Positions 10,204-22,719 of a stretch of 43,683 nucleotides of DNA are shown piece by piece; the first letter of the stretch is position 1, and each line of letters starts with the position of its first letter. The notes beneath the pieces are model-generated. The model saw only the letters and a list, made by a program, of their open reading frames with translations. It made no database searches and had not been told where the DNA came from. Both the position numbers and the translations under genes were made by a program. The DNA comes from Stephanodiscus triporus (Eukaryota; Bacillariophyta; Thalassiosirophyceae; Thalassiosirales; Thalassiosiraceae), in assembly GCA_036939755.1 (NCBI GenBank), contig JALLAZ010000208.1, positions 1-43,683 on the forward strand. The letters run 5' to 3'.

Positions 10204-11408
10204 TTCAAACAATTCGAAATGAGTTTGATCCTGGCTCAGGGTGAACGCTAATAATATGCTTTACACATGCGAGTTATACGAAATGATATCGTAGCGAACG
10301 GGTGAGAAATACGCAATTTTTTATTTTTTTATATTCGATATATCATTTATCAAATATAATTGTTTATACTTTGACGCAATGACGAGGCTAATATTAAATA
10401 TTAGACGACAAAGTTTAAGATAAATATCTACCTTTTAATTCAAAATAAACTATACCTATTAAGACTTTTGATTTTTGTAGGACAAATCTACTATGTATTT
10501 TATAGTAATATTGAATAATAACTTTATGTTAAAAAGCTTTATATATTAAAATTTCGATTACTTATAAAGCGTTAAAAGATGAGTTTGTGTAAGATTAGGT
10601 TGTTGGTAGAAATAATAGTTTACCAAGCCTTTGATCTTTAGTTGGTCTTAGAGGACGTACAACCACACTGGAACTGAGACAAGGTCCAGGCTATTTTTGG
10701 CCAGCAGTGAGGAATATTGGACAATGAACGAAAGTTTGATCCAGCAATATTATGTGAATGATTGACGGCTAATTTTTGGTTGTAAAGTTCTTTCGTTAAA
10801 AATGATAATGACGTTAATTAAAGAAGTTTTAGTCCCGGCTAATCTCGTGCCAGCAGCCGCGGTAATACGGGAGGGGCAAGCGTTATCCGTAATTACTGGG
10901 CGTATAGAGTCCGTAGATTGTAATATAAGTTATATGTTAAAATTTAAAGCTTAACTTTAAAAAAAGATAAAATACTGTTTTACTTGAGTTAAATACAGAA
11001 AAGCAGAATTTCGTGTTAAGGAGTAAATTCCAAAAATACACGAAGGAATATCATTAGCGAAAGCGGCTTTTTAGTACAAACTGACATTGAGGGACGAAAG
11101 TGTAGGGAGCAAACAAGATTAGATACCTTGGTAGTCTACACTGTAAATTCTGAGTGCTGTAATTTAAGAAGAATCTTAGATTTTTTAAGCTAACGCTATA
11201 AGCATTCCGCCTGAGGAGTATGATCGCAAGATTGGAACTCAAAGGAATTGACGGGAGCCTACAACGAGTGGTGGAGCATGTGGTTTAATGCGATAATCCG
11301 CGCAAAACCTTACCAACCCTTGACATATTGAAAAAAATTTGAATTGAGATTCTTTTTTTATCATTAATTAAAAAATTAATCTATTTTCTATACAGGTGTT
11401 GCACGACT

Positions 11409-11439
<31 letters not shown>

Positions 11440-11966
11440 CATTCCTTTTAACGAGCGCAACTCTTATTTTTAAGAATTTACTTTTTATTTTTAAAGTTAA
11501 CTGATCTCTTAACGGGTTTTATTATCTGTTCTTGATAACAGGGTGACTTCAAAAATTTTGCTTTAAAAAGACTGTGAAGCTAAAAATAAAATTTCAAAGG
11601 AAGGTAAGAATTAAGTCAAGTCACTGTGGCCCTCATGGGTTGGGCTACACACGTGCTACAATGAAAATGACAAAAAGTAACAACAACAATATTTAGTTAA
11701 TCTTTAAAATTTTTCTTAGTTCGGATTGTAAACTGCAACTCGTTTACATGAAGGTGGAATCACAAGTAATCGCAAATCAGAACGTTGCGGTGAATACGTA
11801 CCTTGGCTTTGTACACACCGCCCGTCACATGCAGAAAGTTAATTTTACTTAAAAATTAACTTTTTTTCTATTTTTTTGAAAATAGAAAAAAGTTAGTTCA
11901 TTGAAAAATTAGCAATTTGGATGAAGTCGTAACAAGGTAGCTGTACGGGAACGTGTAGCTGGAACA
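10204..11966 (+). rRNA. rns: Small-subunit ribosomal RNA
   Basis: Conserved 16S landmarks: GAGTTTGATCCTGGCTCAG at 10220, GTGCCAGCAGCCGCGGTAA near 10846, ATTAGATACC near 11118, the GAATTGACGGG region near 11245, and GTACACACCGCCCGTCAC near 11811, followed by AAGTCGTAACAAGGTA. The 5' domain holds a long AT-rich variable insertion around 10310-10570. The 3' end (GTGTAGCTGGAACA) lacks the CCTCC anti-Shine-Dalgarno sequence, so start selection is not by SD pairing. A tRNA-like gene follows with no gap. Confidence 0.96.
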
Positions 11967-12039
11967 AATGAAACATTTTAGTTGGGGAACATTAGAATTT
12001 GTTATTTTGATGTTTAGGGTTCAAGTCCCTTTTTCATTG
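11967..12039 (+). tRNA. trnT(ugu): Probable tRNA-Thr (UGU), atypical D arm
   Basis: Acceptor AATGAAA/TTTCATT pairs fully. Anticodon arm TAGAA-TTTGTTA-TTTTG gives anticodon TGT, and T loop TTCAAGT sits on a stem with four good pairs and one T-T mismatch. The D region is not canonical: only GTT/AAC around GGGG can pair. It begins right at the rns 3' end. It could be a functional odd tRNA or a decaying one that still serves as a processing signal. Confidence 0.6.
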
Positions 12040-12055
12040 TTTAAATCTAAACTTT

Positions 12056-12661
12056 ATGATAGTTAATTCATTTTTTTTTTTTTTTTCTTCTGTATTGCTC
12101 GTAAGCTCTTTAATGATTGTTCTTAGTCAAAATTCAATTTATTCTGTTTTATTTTTAGTATTAAGTTTTGTGTCTTCATCAAGTATTATATTTTTATTAG
12201 AATGTGAATATATTTCACTGATTTTTATTTTGATATATGTAGGTGCTATTGCTGTTCTATTTTTGTTTGTAGTAATGATGTTAGATATAAAAACAATCTC
12301 TTTAGCAAAAGATTCTTTAAAATATTTTCCGTTTGGAAGTTTTTTAGGTATTGTTTTTTTAAGTGAAATTTTAATAGTAGTTCCGAGTATTTTTGAACCG
12401 ACTAATCCTTATAGCGCTAATTTTTTATCAAATGATTATTCAGACTGGCTTCACAAATTAGATTATTTTACTGAAATTATATCAATTGGCCATCTATTGT
12501 ATACAGATTATGTTATTCAGTTTTTATTATCAGGAAATATTTTATTATTAGCAACAATTGGGCCAGTAACTTTAGTTTTGGTTAGGTCTATCGAAACGGC
12601 TAAAACCCAAGTCACTTTTAAGCAACTCTCTCGTACTTACGAATCCGTTTTGTTTATTTAA
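12056..12661 (+). CDS. nad6: NADH dehydrogenase subunit 6
   Basis: A hydrophobic 201-residue membrane subunit of complex I. The diagnostic segment is YVGAIAVLFLFVVMMLDI near residues 61-78, preceded by SLIFILI. The C terminus holds another helix with GNILLLATIGPVTLVLV. It starts at ATG 16 bp after the Thr-like tRNA and ends at TAA. Confidence 0.95.
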   Translation: MIVNSFFFFFSSVLLVSSLMIVLSQNSIYSVLFLVLSFVSSSSIIFLLECEYISLIFILIYVGAIAVLFLFVVMMLDIKTISLAKDSLKYFPFGSFLGIVFLSEILIVVPSIFEPTNPYSANFLSNDYSDWLHKLDYFTEIISIGHLLYTDYVIQFLLSGNILLLATIGPVTLVLVRSIETAKTQVTFKQLSRTYESVLFI

Positions 12662-13185
12662 TAAACTAGATTAATCAACAAAATAGAAACAACTAATTTA
12701 TACATTGTATATAAAACCTAGGTTATAAGGATTAATTTACGGAAAAACAACACCATGTTAACGTTAGATTCATTAAATAAAAATCGAGCAAATGACATTA
12801 TGGTAAATTGAGAGAAAGTTGATGCTGCTATATAATTACCATGATATTAGAATTGATGATTTATAAATTAACATGTTATGAATTAAAAATAAAAAAATTT
12901 AGTAAGGAGTATCTCGCATGATTTGAAGAAGTTAAATCTGTGGTACACCGTTATTTAAATGATTTACAAACCGCATTGCCATAACGTCGCTTTTTCACAA
13001 ATTCATTTGTTTAATTTTGTGATTAGGAGTAAAAGTTAAATGTGTTGTTCCAATTAAAGTTTTTTCGTTGTGATATTTTATACAAAAATATTATTTTTTT
13101 TTATTTCGAGGTAAAAGTTAGTTACTTACATCTATTGTTCAAAAATAACTAAACTATTGAAAATTACTTTTTGAGTACGATATAA
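12662..13185. other. 524-bp spacer with two short ORF fragments
   Basis: No RNA gene is seen. Two short frames are present: 12755-12835 (26 residues, contains NRANDIMVNWEKVD) and 12841-12984 (47 residues, contains FSKEYLAWFEEVKSVVHRYL, one Trp as TGA). Neither is recognised. The RAND tetrapeptide also appears in the fragment at 5312, so these may be scraps of the same accessory material, but that is weak. Confidence 0.45.
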
Positions 13186-14727
13186 ATGTTAATATTCAAG
13201 GAAATACAGCTACTACCTGAAATTTTTTTAGGTATTTCTATAATTTATTTGATCATTCACGGGACTTTCATATCAGTTAACACTAAATATTTACTGATTC
13301 AGAATTCTGTTCTGTATCTAAGTGTTTTAATTGTTAGTATGTTTTGTTTTCTATTATTGAATAACGCTGTTGAGTGCAGTGATTTTCAAATTTTTAATAA
13401 CGGCATTATTGTTGATTTTTTAAGTTTTTCCTCTAAAATTTGAATAGCTATAATGTCAATTTTTTGTTTTTTGATGATTCAACGCTACGTAACTATACAA
13501 AAGATTAATTATTTTGAATATAGTATTTTAATTTTATTTGCTTTGTTAGGTATTTTTTTCATATGTTCAGCAAATGACTTAATTACTGCGTATTTATCAA
13601 TTGAATTACAAAGTTTATCTTTTTATGTAATGGCAGCTATGAAAAAAGATTCAGCGTTTTCTGTAGATGCAGGTTTAAAATATTTTATTTTAGGTGCTTT
13701 CTCATCCAGCTTATTTTTATTTGGATCCTCTATTCTATACGGCATTAGTGGTACTGTTAATTTTGAAGATTTGAAGAATTTATTTGATAGTATAAGCACA
13801 AAAGAAAGTAGCATGACGACATCAACAAACTCTACATTTTTTCAAAGTATTCTTTTAGAGGGAAGTTTAATTCAATTTGCCTTCGTCTTTATTTTTGTAA
13901 GCCTTCTATTTAAATTAGCCGTTGCGCCTTTCCATTTATGGTCGCTTGATGTTTACGAAGAATCTCCAACTAGTTCCACATTTTTTTTCGCAGTAGTACC
14001 GAAGTTAGCAATCTTTGTTTTATTGATCCGAATTTTTTATTCAACTCTTTTGGAACATGTTGTTAAATGACGTTATTATATTGTTGTTCTCGCTATTTTA
14101 ACTGTAATTGTCGGCTCTTTCGGAGGGGTAGAGCAAAAAAGATTAAAAAGTCTTTTAGCATATAGTTCTATAAGTCATATGGGGTACACTTTAATTGCTT
14201 TTAGTACCGGAACTTTTGAAGGAATGCAAACAGTGTTTTGTTATCTTTTTTTATACATGATTGCAGGATTGTGTATTTGGTCTATCTTCTTAGTACTCCA
14301 GTTGAAGTATAAGTATAGTAAAAAACAAAATAAAGATTTAGCAGATTTAAATTCTTTAAGCAAAGCTAATAAGGTGTTAGCTTTATTTTTTAGTACTGTT
14401 TTACTATCTATCGCAGGAATGCCACCAATGATCGGATTTTTAGTGAAGATAGGAATCTTTTTAGCATCAATTGAAGCATCTATGTATTTTGTTGCAATAG
14501 TTAGTATTTTGTGCAGTGTAATTTCTACTTTTTATTATATTCGAATAATAAAAATTATGTATTTTGAAAGCTCTCTCACAGGAAAACTTTATCACCCTAT
14601 TAAGTCAAATATTTCGATAGTAATAGTTTGTTTGTTTTATTTTTTACTATTTTTATTTATAAACCCAACGTTAGTATATTTAATATCACACAAAATAGTT
14701 ATATTATTATCGATGACAATTGTTTAA
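13186..14727 (+). CDS. nad2: NADH dehydrogenase subunit 2
   Basis: An antiporter-like membrane subunit of complex I, 513 residues with about 14 hydrophobic segments. Recognisable parts are ELQSLSFYVMAA, GLKYFILGAFSSSLFLFG (with the conserved Lys), FKLAVAPFHLWSLDVYE and a late GMPPMIGFLVKIGIF. Two internal TGA codons are Trp. It ends at TAA, 28 bp before the second tRNA-Val. Confidence 0.96.
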
Positions 14728-14755
14728 AGTAGTAGTTAAGATAGTTTTAAAATTT

Positions 14756-14828
14756 AGGTAATTAACTCAATTGGCAGAGTGTTTCGCTTACAACGAAAAA
14801 GCTAATAGTTCAAATCTATTATTACTTA
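14756..14828 (+). tRNA. trnV(uac): tRNA-Val (UAC), copy 2
   Basis: Nearly identical to the gene at 2088, including anticodon arm TTTCG-CTTACAA-CGAAA and T arm. It differs in a few positions of the D arm and variable loop, and the acceptor 3' strand ATTACTT gives a G-U pair. The fold is intact. Confidence 0.9.
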
Positions 14829-14929
14829 ACGTTTAGTTTTTTTTTAGTATTATATTATTTCAGGTTGTTCCATACAGGCAATGACTTTCGAATTTTGATG
14901 TTTTAGCCTGCGTTAAAAAACTAGGCATC

Positions 14930-15410
14930 TTGAAGGACTTCCTGTGGAATATTAAATGGGAGCAATTGCCTGTCTATGTACATCACTTTATTAACCACGT
15001 GTTAAATCACTCCCCTATTTGTCTTTGCATTTCAGTTCCGCAGTTTTTCAAGCTGAATTTACAACGAAAGCTAGTACATATTGATTTTTCACTGTGGTAC
15101 ACCGAAGTGATGGGTGTTTATCGGGCAACTTAAAGATTTATGGATCAACAATCGTTGACCAATTTGAAGGTTGTTAGGTCTCGATTGCGAAATTATTCGG
15201 TATAATCCAAACGCGTGGTTTTATCCAAGGCCTCAATTTGAAATGAGTTTTTCAGATCCTTAGGTATTGAACCGCGTGGGTACGAGTCACGTGTACGCCA
15301 ACCGCATCCACGCAGATTCCCCTCTGGCGTTTGATCATTCTGATCTAACTGGTTAGATGACTATGTTTCAACTCGTGTTAAAGGAAATTGTTAGTATAAA
15401 ATTGTCACAT
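14930..15410 (+). pseudogene. Decayed relative of the 235-codon ORF at 42254
   Basis: Two frames together resemble the intact ORF at 42254-42961 in the same order. Frame of 14930-15133: IKWEQLPVYVHHFIN matches IKRWVPCSIDTFFN, and HIDFSLWYTEVMGVYRAT matches DIRFRFLETRQELDRSHAIT. After a frame change, 15081 onward gives LGLDCEIIRYNP...YPRPQF versus LGANNLRLNYYPYNPHF. Then, past a TAG at 15261, N-V-S-Y-AF-HS spacing and VLKEIVS match N-V-S-Y-AF-HS and VMREIIS. A second stop lies near 15351. The copy is therefore broken by one frame change and two stops. GC content is visibly higher than in the flanking genes. Relatedness is judged by eye and needs an alignment. Confidence 0.55.
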
Positions 15411-15566
15411 TAATGCATTTTAAGGTACAATTTGTAAAGTTTTATTTTACATAAATAGAAAAAATAAAAGGCCTGATTAAAAAAGCTTTGAACTCTTTCA
15501 CAAATATTTGTAACGCGAAGTATCATTTCGCCTTAAATTTTTAAGTTGATTACTCAAAAATTTCTC

Positions 15567-17576
15567 ATGTATTTATTGTTGATTTTTTTACCATTAATTG
15601 GATCTTTTTGTGCTGGGTTATTCGGTCGCAAACTTGGTCCTTTCGGAGCATCTTATATTACGGTAAGTTGCTTAGTACTTGCATTTTTTATCTCTCTTTT
15701 TGCTTTTTATGAAGTTTCACTGTTAAATTGTTGTGTGTATTTAAAACTTGCACCTTGAATTAATTCTGAAATGTTAAATGTAGACTGAGGTTTTCTTTTC
15801 GATTCTTTGACAGTTGTTATGTGTTGTGTCGTTACTTTTGTGTCTTCGATAGTCCATTTATATTCTACTGAATACATGGCATATGATCCGCATCTTCCCA
15901 GATTTATGTCTTATTTATCACTTTTTACATTTTTTATGCTAATTTTAGTTACCGCGGATAATTTTATACAAATGTTTGTTGGGTGAGAGGGAGTAGGTCT
16001 TTGCTCTTATTTACTCATTAACTTTTGATTTACTCGAATACAGGCAAACAAAGCAGCAATAAAAGCAATGATTTTAAATCGAATTGGAGATTTTGGATTG
16101 GTTATTGGGATTTTAATAGTTTTTGTAGAGTATAAAGCTGTAGATTATGCTACAATTTTTGCGATAACTCCAATTTTTACGAATAAGGTCTACAATTTTT
16201 TAAGCTTTGATTTCGATTTAATTTCTATTATATGTTTTTTTCTATTTATAGGTGCAATAGGAAAATCAGCACAATTAGGTTTGCATACGTGGTTACCTGA
16301 TGCTATGGAAGGTCCCACGCCTGTTTCTGCTCTTATTCATGCAGCAACGATGGTAACCGCTGGAGTATTTTTGATTGCGCGTACTTCTCCTTTATTTGAA
16401 TACACATCTAGTATGCTTGGTATAGTCACAATTGTAGGCGCTTGTACAGCATTCTTTGCTGCTACCGTTGGCTTATTACAAAATGACTTAAAACGAGTAA
16501 TCGCATATTCGACGTGTAGCCAGCTAGGTTACATGGTGTTTGCTTGCGGACTATCTAATTATTCCGTTGGAGTTTTTCATTTAATCAATCACGCTTTCTT
16601 TAAAGCGTTGCTTTTCTTAGGTGCTGGTTCCATTATCCATGCTGTAGCAGACGAGCAGGATATGCGTAAAATGGGAGGGTTAAAAAAACTAGTACCATTT
16701 ACGTATTCTATGATGGTAATCGGTTCACTAGCTCTTATTGGTTTTCCTTTTTTAACGGGATTTTACTCAAAAGATGTTATTCTTGAAGTTGCTTATGGAA
16801 AATATACCTTAGAAGGTCATTTCAGCTATCTTTTAGGCAGTTTAGGAGCTTTTCTTACTGCTTTTTACTCTACACGATTGATTTATTTAACATTCTTGTC
16901 TCCACCAAACGGTTATAAAACGGTAATTTGTTCAGCTTATGATTCGTCATATCAAATCTCTATTTCTCTATTTCTTTTGGTTATTCCCAGTGTGTTAATA
17001 GGATTTTATGCTAAAGATATGATTATTGGTTTTGGAAGTGATTTTTGAGGAAATGCCATATTTACGAGTGCTGAAAATATGAATCGCGTGGATTCAGAAT
17101 TTATTACTCATATTTATAAAATATTACCTGTAATTTTAAGTTTATTAGGAGTTTCATCTTCGTTTTTACTTTATTTATTCGGTAGTAAATTATTAGTTCA
17201 ACTAAAAATGTCTATATCAGGCAAAAAAATGTATAGTTTTTTTAATAAAAAATGATTTTTTGATAAAATTTATAATGAGTATCTTAGTCAGTTTTTTTTT
17301 ACGATTAGTTATACAATCACATATAAAATTATTGACAGAGGAATTATCGAAGTTTTTGGACCGATGGGATTGTCCTCTCTTATAACAAAAAAAGCTTCAT
17401 ATATTTCGAAGTTACAAACAGGATATTTATACCACTATACTTTTGTAATTTTGACAAGTCTGACGTTAATTCTAGGGATACGGCAGTTTTGGGTACTGTC
17501 AGGTAACTACTTAGATTTTAAGGTGTTCATATTGCTTTTTGTATTGAGTTTTTTTATGCACAGACCTGTCGTTTAA
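15567..17576 (+). CDS. nad5: NADH dehydrogenase subunit 5
   Basis: The largest antiporter-like subunit of complex I, 669 residues, with a C-terminal lateral helix region. Diagnostic segments are [55 protein letters not shown] and [15 protein letters not shown]. Many Trp are TGA. ATG 15567 ([14 protein letters not shown]) is the family start; an in-frame TTG at 15546 would add seven residues. The preceding spacer ends in a small GCGAA/TTCGC hairpin. Confidence 0.96.
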
Positions 17577-17754
17577 GAAATGATTATTATGCCTGAACAA
17601 AAAATGTTATTAAATCAGACAAATAAATACTAAAGTACATTATGGCGTCAAGGGGAGGTACACCTTATTTCTATTTTACCTTATATACATAAACCTGTAA
17701 AGTTTGTTTAGATTTGTTAACACGTATTTTAATAAAAGACTAAAAAGTATAAAC

Positions 17755-19260
<1,506 letters not shown>

Positions 19261-19287
19261 TACGGTACGTATTAAATTAACAAAAAA

Positions 19288-20049
19288 ATGGTTTTTATAA
19301 CACACTGCGATACTCCAGCTCTTTGGCAAACTTATTTATCTGACCCTGCAAGTATTACTATGGAAGGTATTTTAATTTTTAATAAACATTTATTGTTTTT
19401 GTTAACAGTGATTGTTTTATTTGTTGGTTGATTACTTTTCTATACTATACATTATTTTATAGAGTATAACAATAAATTCAGCTCAAAATTTGTTCACTCA
19501 AAAGAACTAGAAATCGTTTGAACTTCTGTCCCAGCCCTAATACTTTTAATCTTGTCTACTCCGTCTTTTACTTTATTATATGCTATGGACGAAATCTCAG
19601 AACCAGAGTTGACTTTAAAGATTTTAGGACACCAATGATTTTGAAGTTATGATATCTCTGAATTTAATTCTTGCCAAAAACAAGAACAAAGTTTAAAATA
19701 TGTTTGTTATATGATGGCTTTAGATGGACTACCGACAACTAAGCAAGGATATTTTAGACTATTAGAAACTAATAAAAGAGTTATCTTGCCGACAAATACG
19801 CATTTACGATTGCTGGTTAGTGCTGCCGATGTATTACACAGTTGAACAGTACCATCATTTGGTTTAAAAGTCGATGCATGCCCTGGCAGATTGAATCAAG
19901 TAAATTTATTTATTAAACGTATTGGTATTTTTTTTGGTCAGTGCAGCGAAATTTGTGGTGTAAATCATGGTTTCATGCCTATTGTTATAGTATCACTACC
20001 AACAATACAATTCCACCATTATATAATGACAAAATTGGAGTTAAATTAA
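19288..20049 (+). CDS. cox2: Cytochrome c oxidase subunit 2
   Basis: The CuA-bearing subunit of complex IV, 253 residues. Two N-terminal membrane helices are followed by [20 protein letters not shown], then [17 protein letters not shown], and the CuA ligand motif [13 protein letters not shown] near residue 219. Frame and Trp usage (TGA) match cox1, with which it is probably cotranscribed. Confidence 0.98.
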
Positions 20050-20562
20050 ATTTATCATTTCTGGTATTAGATTACAAATCGTTCCTAAACAGGTTAATTA
20101 TACCTGCTTTTGGATTATGCATACACTAGATTTAAAATCTTTTATTTAAACACATTAGAGCCATTATATTCAATCGAGAAAACCGTACTCCTAATATTTT
20201 GTTAAAAGAAAATAAAGAACATAATTAATGATATATGTGTGTGAAATTGCTTGACAAAATAGTACGTCATTGAGGAGATTAAAGACATCCCCAACTCTAA
20301 TCTTTCTTATGAACCTATATTTTATTGGTTAGGTAATAAGACAAGAAAAATATGATAAGGTATATCGCTACTTTTTAAGAAATTGAAATAGCTACAGATG
20401 TTGTGCGTCGGATGCGTGCCCAAACGTTTCGTTGCTTGGGAAACGAAACAATGCTCCAAATCGCTAGGTTTACTAGCGACCTTCGATATCTTGGTATGGG
20501 AGACTTTTTTTTTAAGGGAAAGGTGTTCAGGCAATTAACTTTTTACTGTAGTATTGCATTAA
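20050..20562. other. 513-bp spacer after cox2 with an ORF remnant
   Basis: The region is mostly featureless. Between about 20376 and 20560 an open frame preceded by an in-frame TAA reads EIEIATDVVRRMRAQTF, then GNETMLQIARFTSDLRYLGMG. The helical, charged composition and higher GC look like a protein remnant, not ordinary AT spacer. If started at GTG 20403 the frame would run into tRNA-Cys, so it is unlikely to be an intact gene. No family is recognised. Confidence 0.45.
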
Positions 20563-20636
20563 GGCTATATAACATAATTTGGTCAATGTATTAGATTGCA
20601 AATCTTTCCATATCGGTTCGAGTCCGATTTTAGCCT
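20563..20636 (+). tRNA. trnC(gca): tRNA-Cys (GCA)
   Basis: Acceptor GGCTATA/TTTAGCC with one T-T mismatch, D stem ACAT/ATGT, anticodon loop TTGCAAA (GCA) on a weak stem with two T-T mismatches, and a good T arm ATCGG-TTCGAGT-CCGAT. Confidence 0.85.
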
Positions 20637-20645
20637 TTCCTTATA

Positions 20646-20719
20646 GCATTTTTAGCTCAGTTGGATAGAGCAACAGCCTTCTAAGCTGACGGACATAGGT
20701 TCAAGTCCTATAAAATGTT
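20646..20719 (+). tRNA. trnR(ucu): tRNA-Arg (UCU)
   Basis: Acceptor GCATTTT/AAAATGT, D arm GCTC/GAGC, anticodon arm ACAGC-CTTCTAA-GCTGA with anticodon TCT, T arm ATAGG-TTCAAGT-CCTAT. It directly precedes nad4. Confidence 0.9.
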
Positions 20720-20720
20720 A

Positions 20721-22217
20721 ATGTTAGACTTTTTTTTATTAAATATGACAAGTTTACTTGTATTCATGATGGTATTGCCCTTAATCGGCGTTTTTTTTTT
20801 GTTGTTTGTTCCTGCTTCAAATCATTTATTATTAAAATCGATAGCTTTAAACGTATCTTGTTTTTTATATTCTATTTCCTTATTTTTATGAGTTTTTTTT
20901 AACAAGTCTCTTGGTTCTTTCCAATTTGTAAGTAAATTGCTATGAATTCCTTTTTTAAATTTAAATTTTAGTTTAGGTATTGATGGCATTTCACTTTTTT
21001 TTATACTGTTGACGACGTTATTAATTTTTTTATGCATATTAATAAGTTGAACTAGTATTAGTACAAATATAAAAGAATTTTTAATCGCTTTTTTAGTCAT
21101 GGAATTTTTTTTAATAGGAGTTTTTTCTATACTAGATTTGTTATTATTTTACATATTTTTTGAAAGCGTGCTAATCCCAATGTATTTGATTGTTGGTGTT
21201 TGAGGCTCTAGAGAAAGAAAAATTAGAGCTGCTTATTTTTTTTTCTTATATACATTACTAGGTTCTGTGTTAATGTTATTATCTATTTTATACATTTTTT
21301 ATCAAGTAGGAAGCACTGATTATGAAATTCTGTTAACTTTCATCTTTTCTAAGACAGAGCAAAAATTTTTATGACTTTCTTTTTTTGGCTCTTTTGCAAC
21401 TAAAGTGCCAATGGTTCCAGTTCATTTATGATTACCTGAAGCGCACGTTGAAGCTCCAACTGCGGGTTCAGTTATTTTAGCTGGAGTTTTATTAAAGCTA
21501 GGAACTTACGGTTTTATTCGATTTGCGTTTCCACTGTTTCCAGAGGCATCTTTTTATTTTACGCCGATCGTGTATCTATTAGCTATTATCGGCATTGTCT
21601 ATACTTCTTTCACTGCAATTCGTCAAACAGATTTTAAAAGAATTATAGCGTATACCTCAGTAGCACATATGAATCTTGTCATGGTAGGCCTTTTCAGTTT
21701 TAACACGATTGGCTTGGAAGGAGCCATATTGCAAAGTTTAAGCCACGGGTTTGTCGCAAGTGCTTTATTCCTTATTATTGGAATCGTGTATGAAAGACAT
21801 CATACACGAATGGTTAAGTATTATGGAGGCTTAGTGCATACTATGCCTCTGTATACTTTTATCTTTTTGTTCTTTACCATGTCAAACATAGGTTTACCTG
21901 GCACAGGAAGTTTTGTAGGTGAGTTTTTAATATTAGCTGGTTCTTTCAAAACGAATTCTACTGCCACCGTTATTAGTGCTACTAGCATGATTGTTGGTGG
22001 TTGTTACTCATTATGGTTATTTAATAGAATTTCTTATGGTAATTTAAAGATTCAATATTTAAAAGATTATATTGATATTAATAAACGAGAAGCGTTTATA
22101 TTTTTGCCATTAATATCCGGAACAATTGCTATTGGATTATATCCAGAAATTTTTTTAAACTCAATGCATATGAGTGTTAATATGCTAGTAGAAATTATAC
22201 ACATCAGTAAACTATAA
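20721..22217 (+). CDS. nad4: NADH dehydrogenase subunit 4
   Basis: An antiporter-like subunit of complex I, 498 residues with many membrane helices. Diagnostic parts are [25 protein letters not shown] (Glu in the helix), [26 protein letters not shown] and TDFKRIIAYTSVAHMN. ATG at 20721 follows tRNA-Arg by one base. It ends TAA directly before the rps13 ATG with no gap. Confidence 0.96.
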
Positions 22218-22565
22218 ATGATATATATTTTAGAAACAAATTTATTAGAAAACAAATCCGTTTATTTTTCTTTAATCAACATTTTCGGAATTGGTCAATT
22301 TCAATCTTTTTTGATTTGCAAAAAATTAGGTCTATCGCACAATTCTAAGTTGTCGAAATTAACACCTGACCAGATTTTAAAGTTAATCAAATTCATAGAA
22401 AATTTAAACTTATCGATAAATAATAATTTAAAAAAAGAAAAAATTATACTAGCAAAAAAACTAGTTCAAATTAAAGCATATAGAGGAATTCGAAGATTAC
22501 GTGGGTTGCCTGTAAGAGGGCAGCGTACACATACTAATGCTAAAACAGCTTCTAAATTCCGTTAA
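22218..22565 (+). CDS. rps13: Ribosomal protein S13
   Basis: A small-subunit protein at the head of the 30S-type particle that contacts tRNA and forms bridges to the large subunit; 115 residues. The C-terminal signature YRGIRRLRGLPVRGQRTHTN is close to the bacterial form, and FGIGQFQSFLICKKLGL is the helix-two-turns-helix region. ATG immediately follows the nad4 stop, so the two are surely on one transcript. Confidence 0.95.
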   Translation: MIYILETNLLENKSVYFSLINIFGIGQFQSFLICKKLGLSHNSKLSKLTPDQILKLIKFIENLNLSINNNLKKEKIILAKKLVQIKAYRGIRRLRGLPVRGQRTHTNAKTASKFR

Positions 22566-22719
22566 ACGTTTTTAGTTTTAAGTTGAGTTTCCATAAATGT
22601 CAGCAAAAACTAAATTTATTTTGTTTCACAGTTTGGCATAAACCGGTATTTTTATATGTAAAAATACTAAATTATCATTTATTTGTGTTAAGGATTTTAT
22701 TTTAAAAATTATAAAATTT

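Noticed and set aside
10310..10570. Possible intron or inserted gene in the SSU rRNA 5' domain
   Set aside because: Flanking conserved helices continue normally and the insert is pure AT-rich variable-region expansion with no ORF or intron signals.
19941..20129. Plus-strand 62-codon frame at the end of cox2
   Set aside because: It is an alternative frame of the cox2 C terminus plus spacer, while cox2 has the CuA motif in the correct frame.
20822..21100. Reverse-strand 92-codon frame inside nad4
   Set aside because: Entirely antisense to a well-supported conserved gene; Lys/Asn-rich composition is what antisense of a hydrophobic gene gives.
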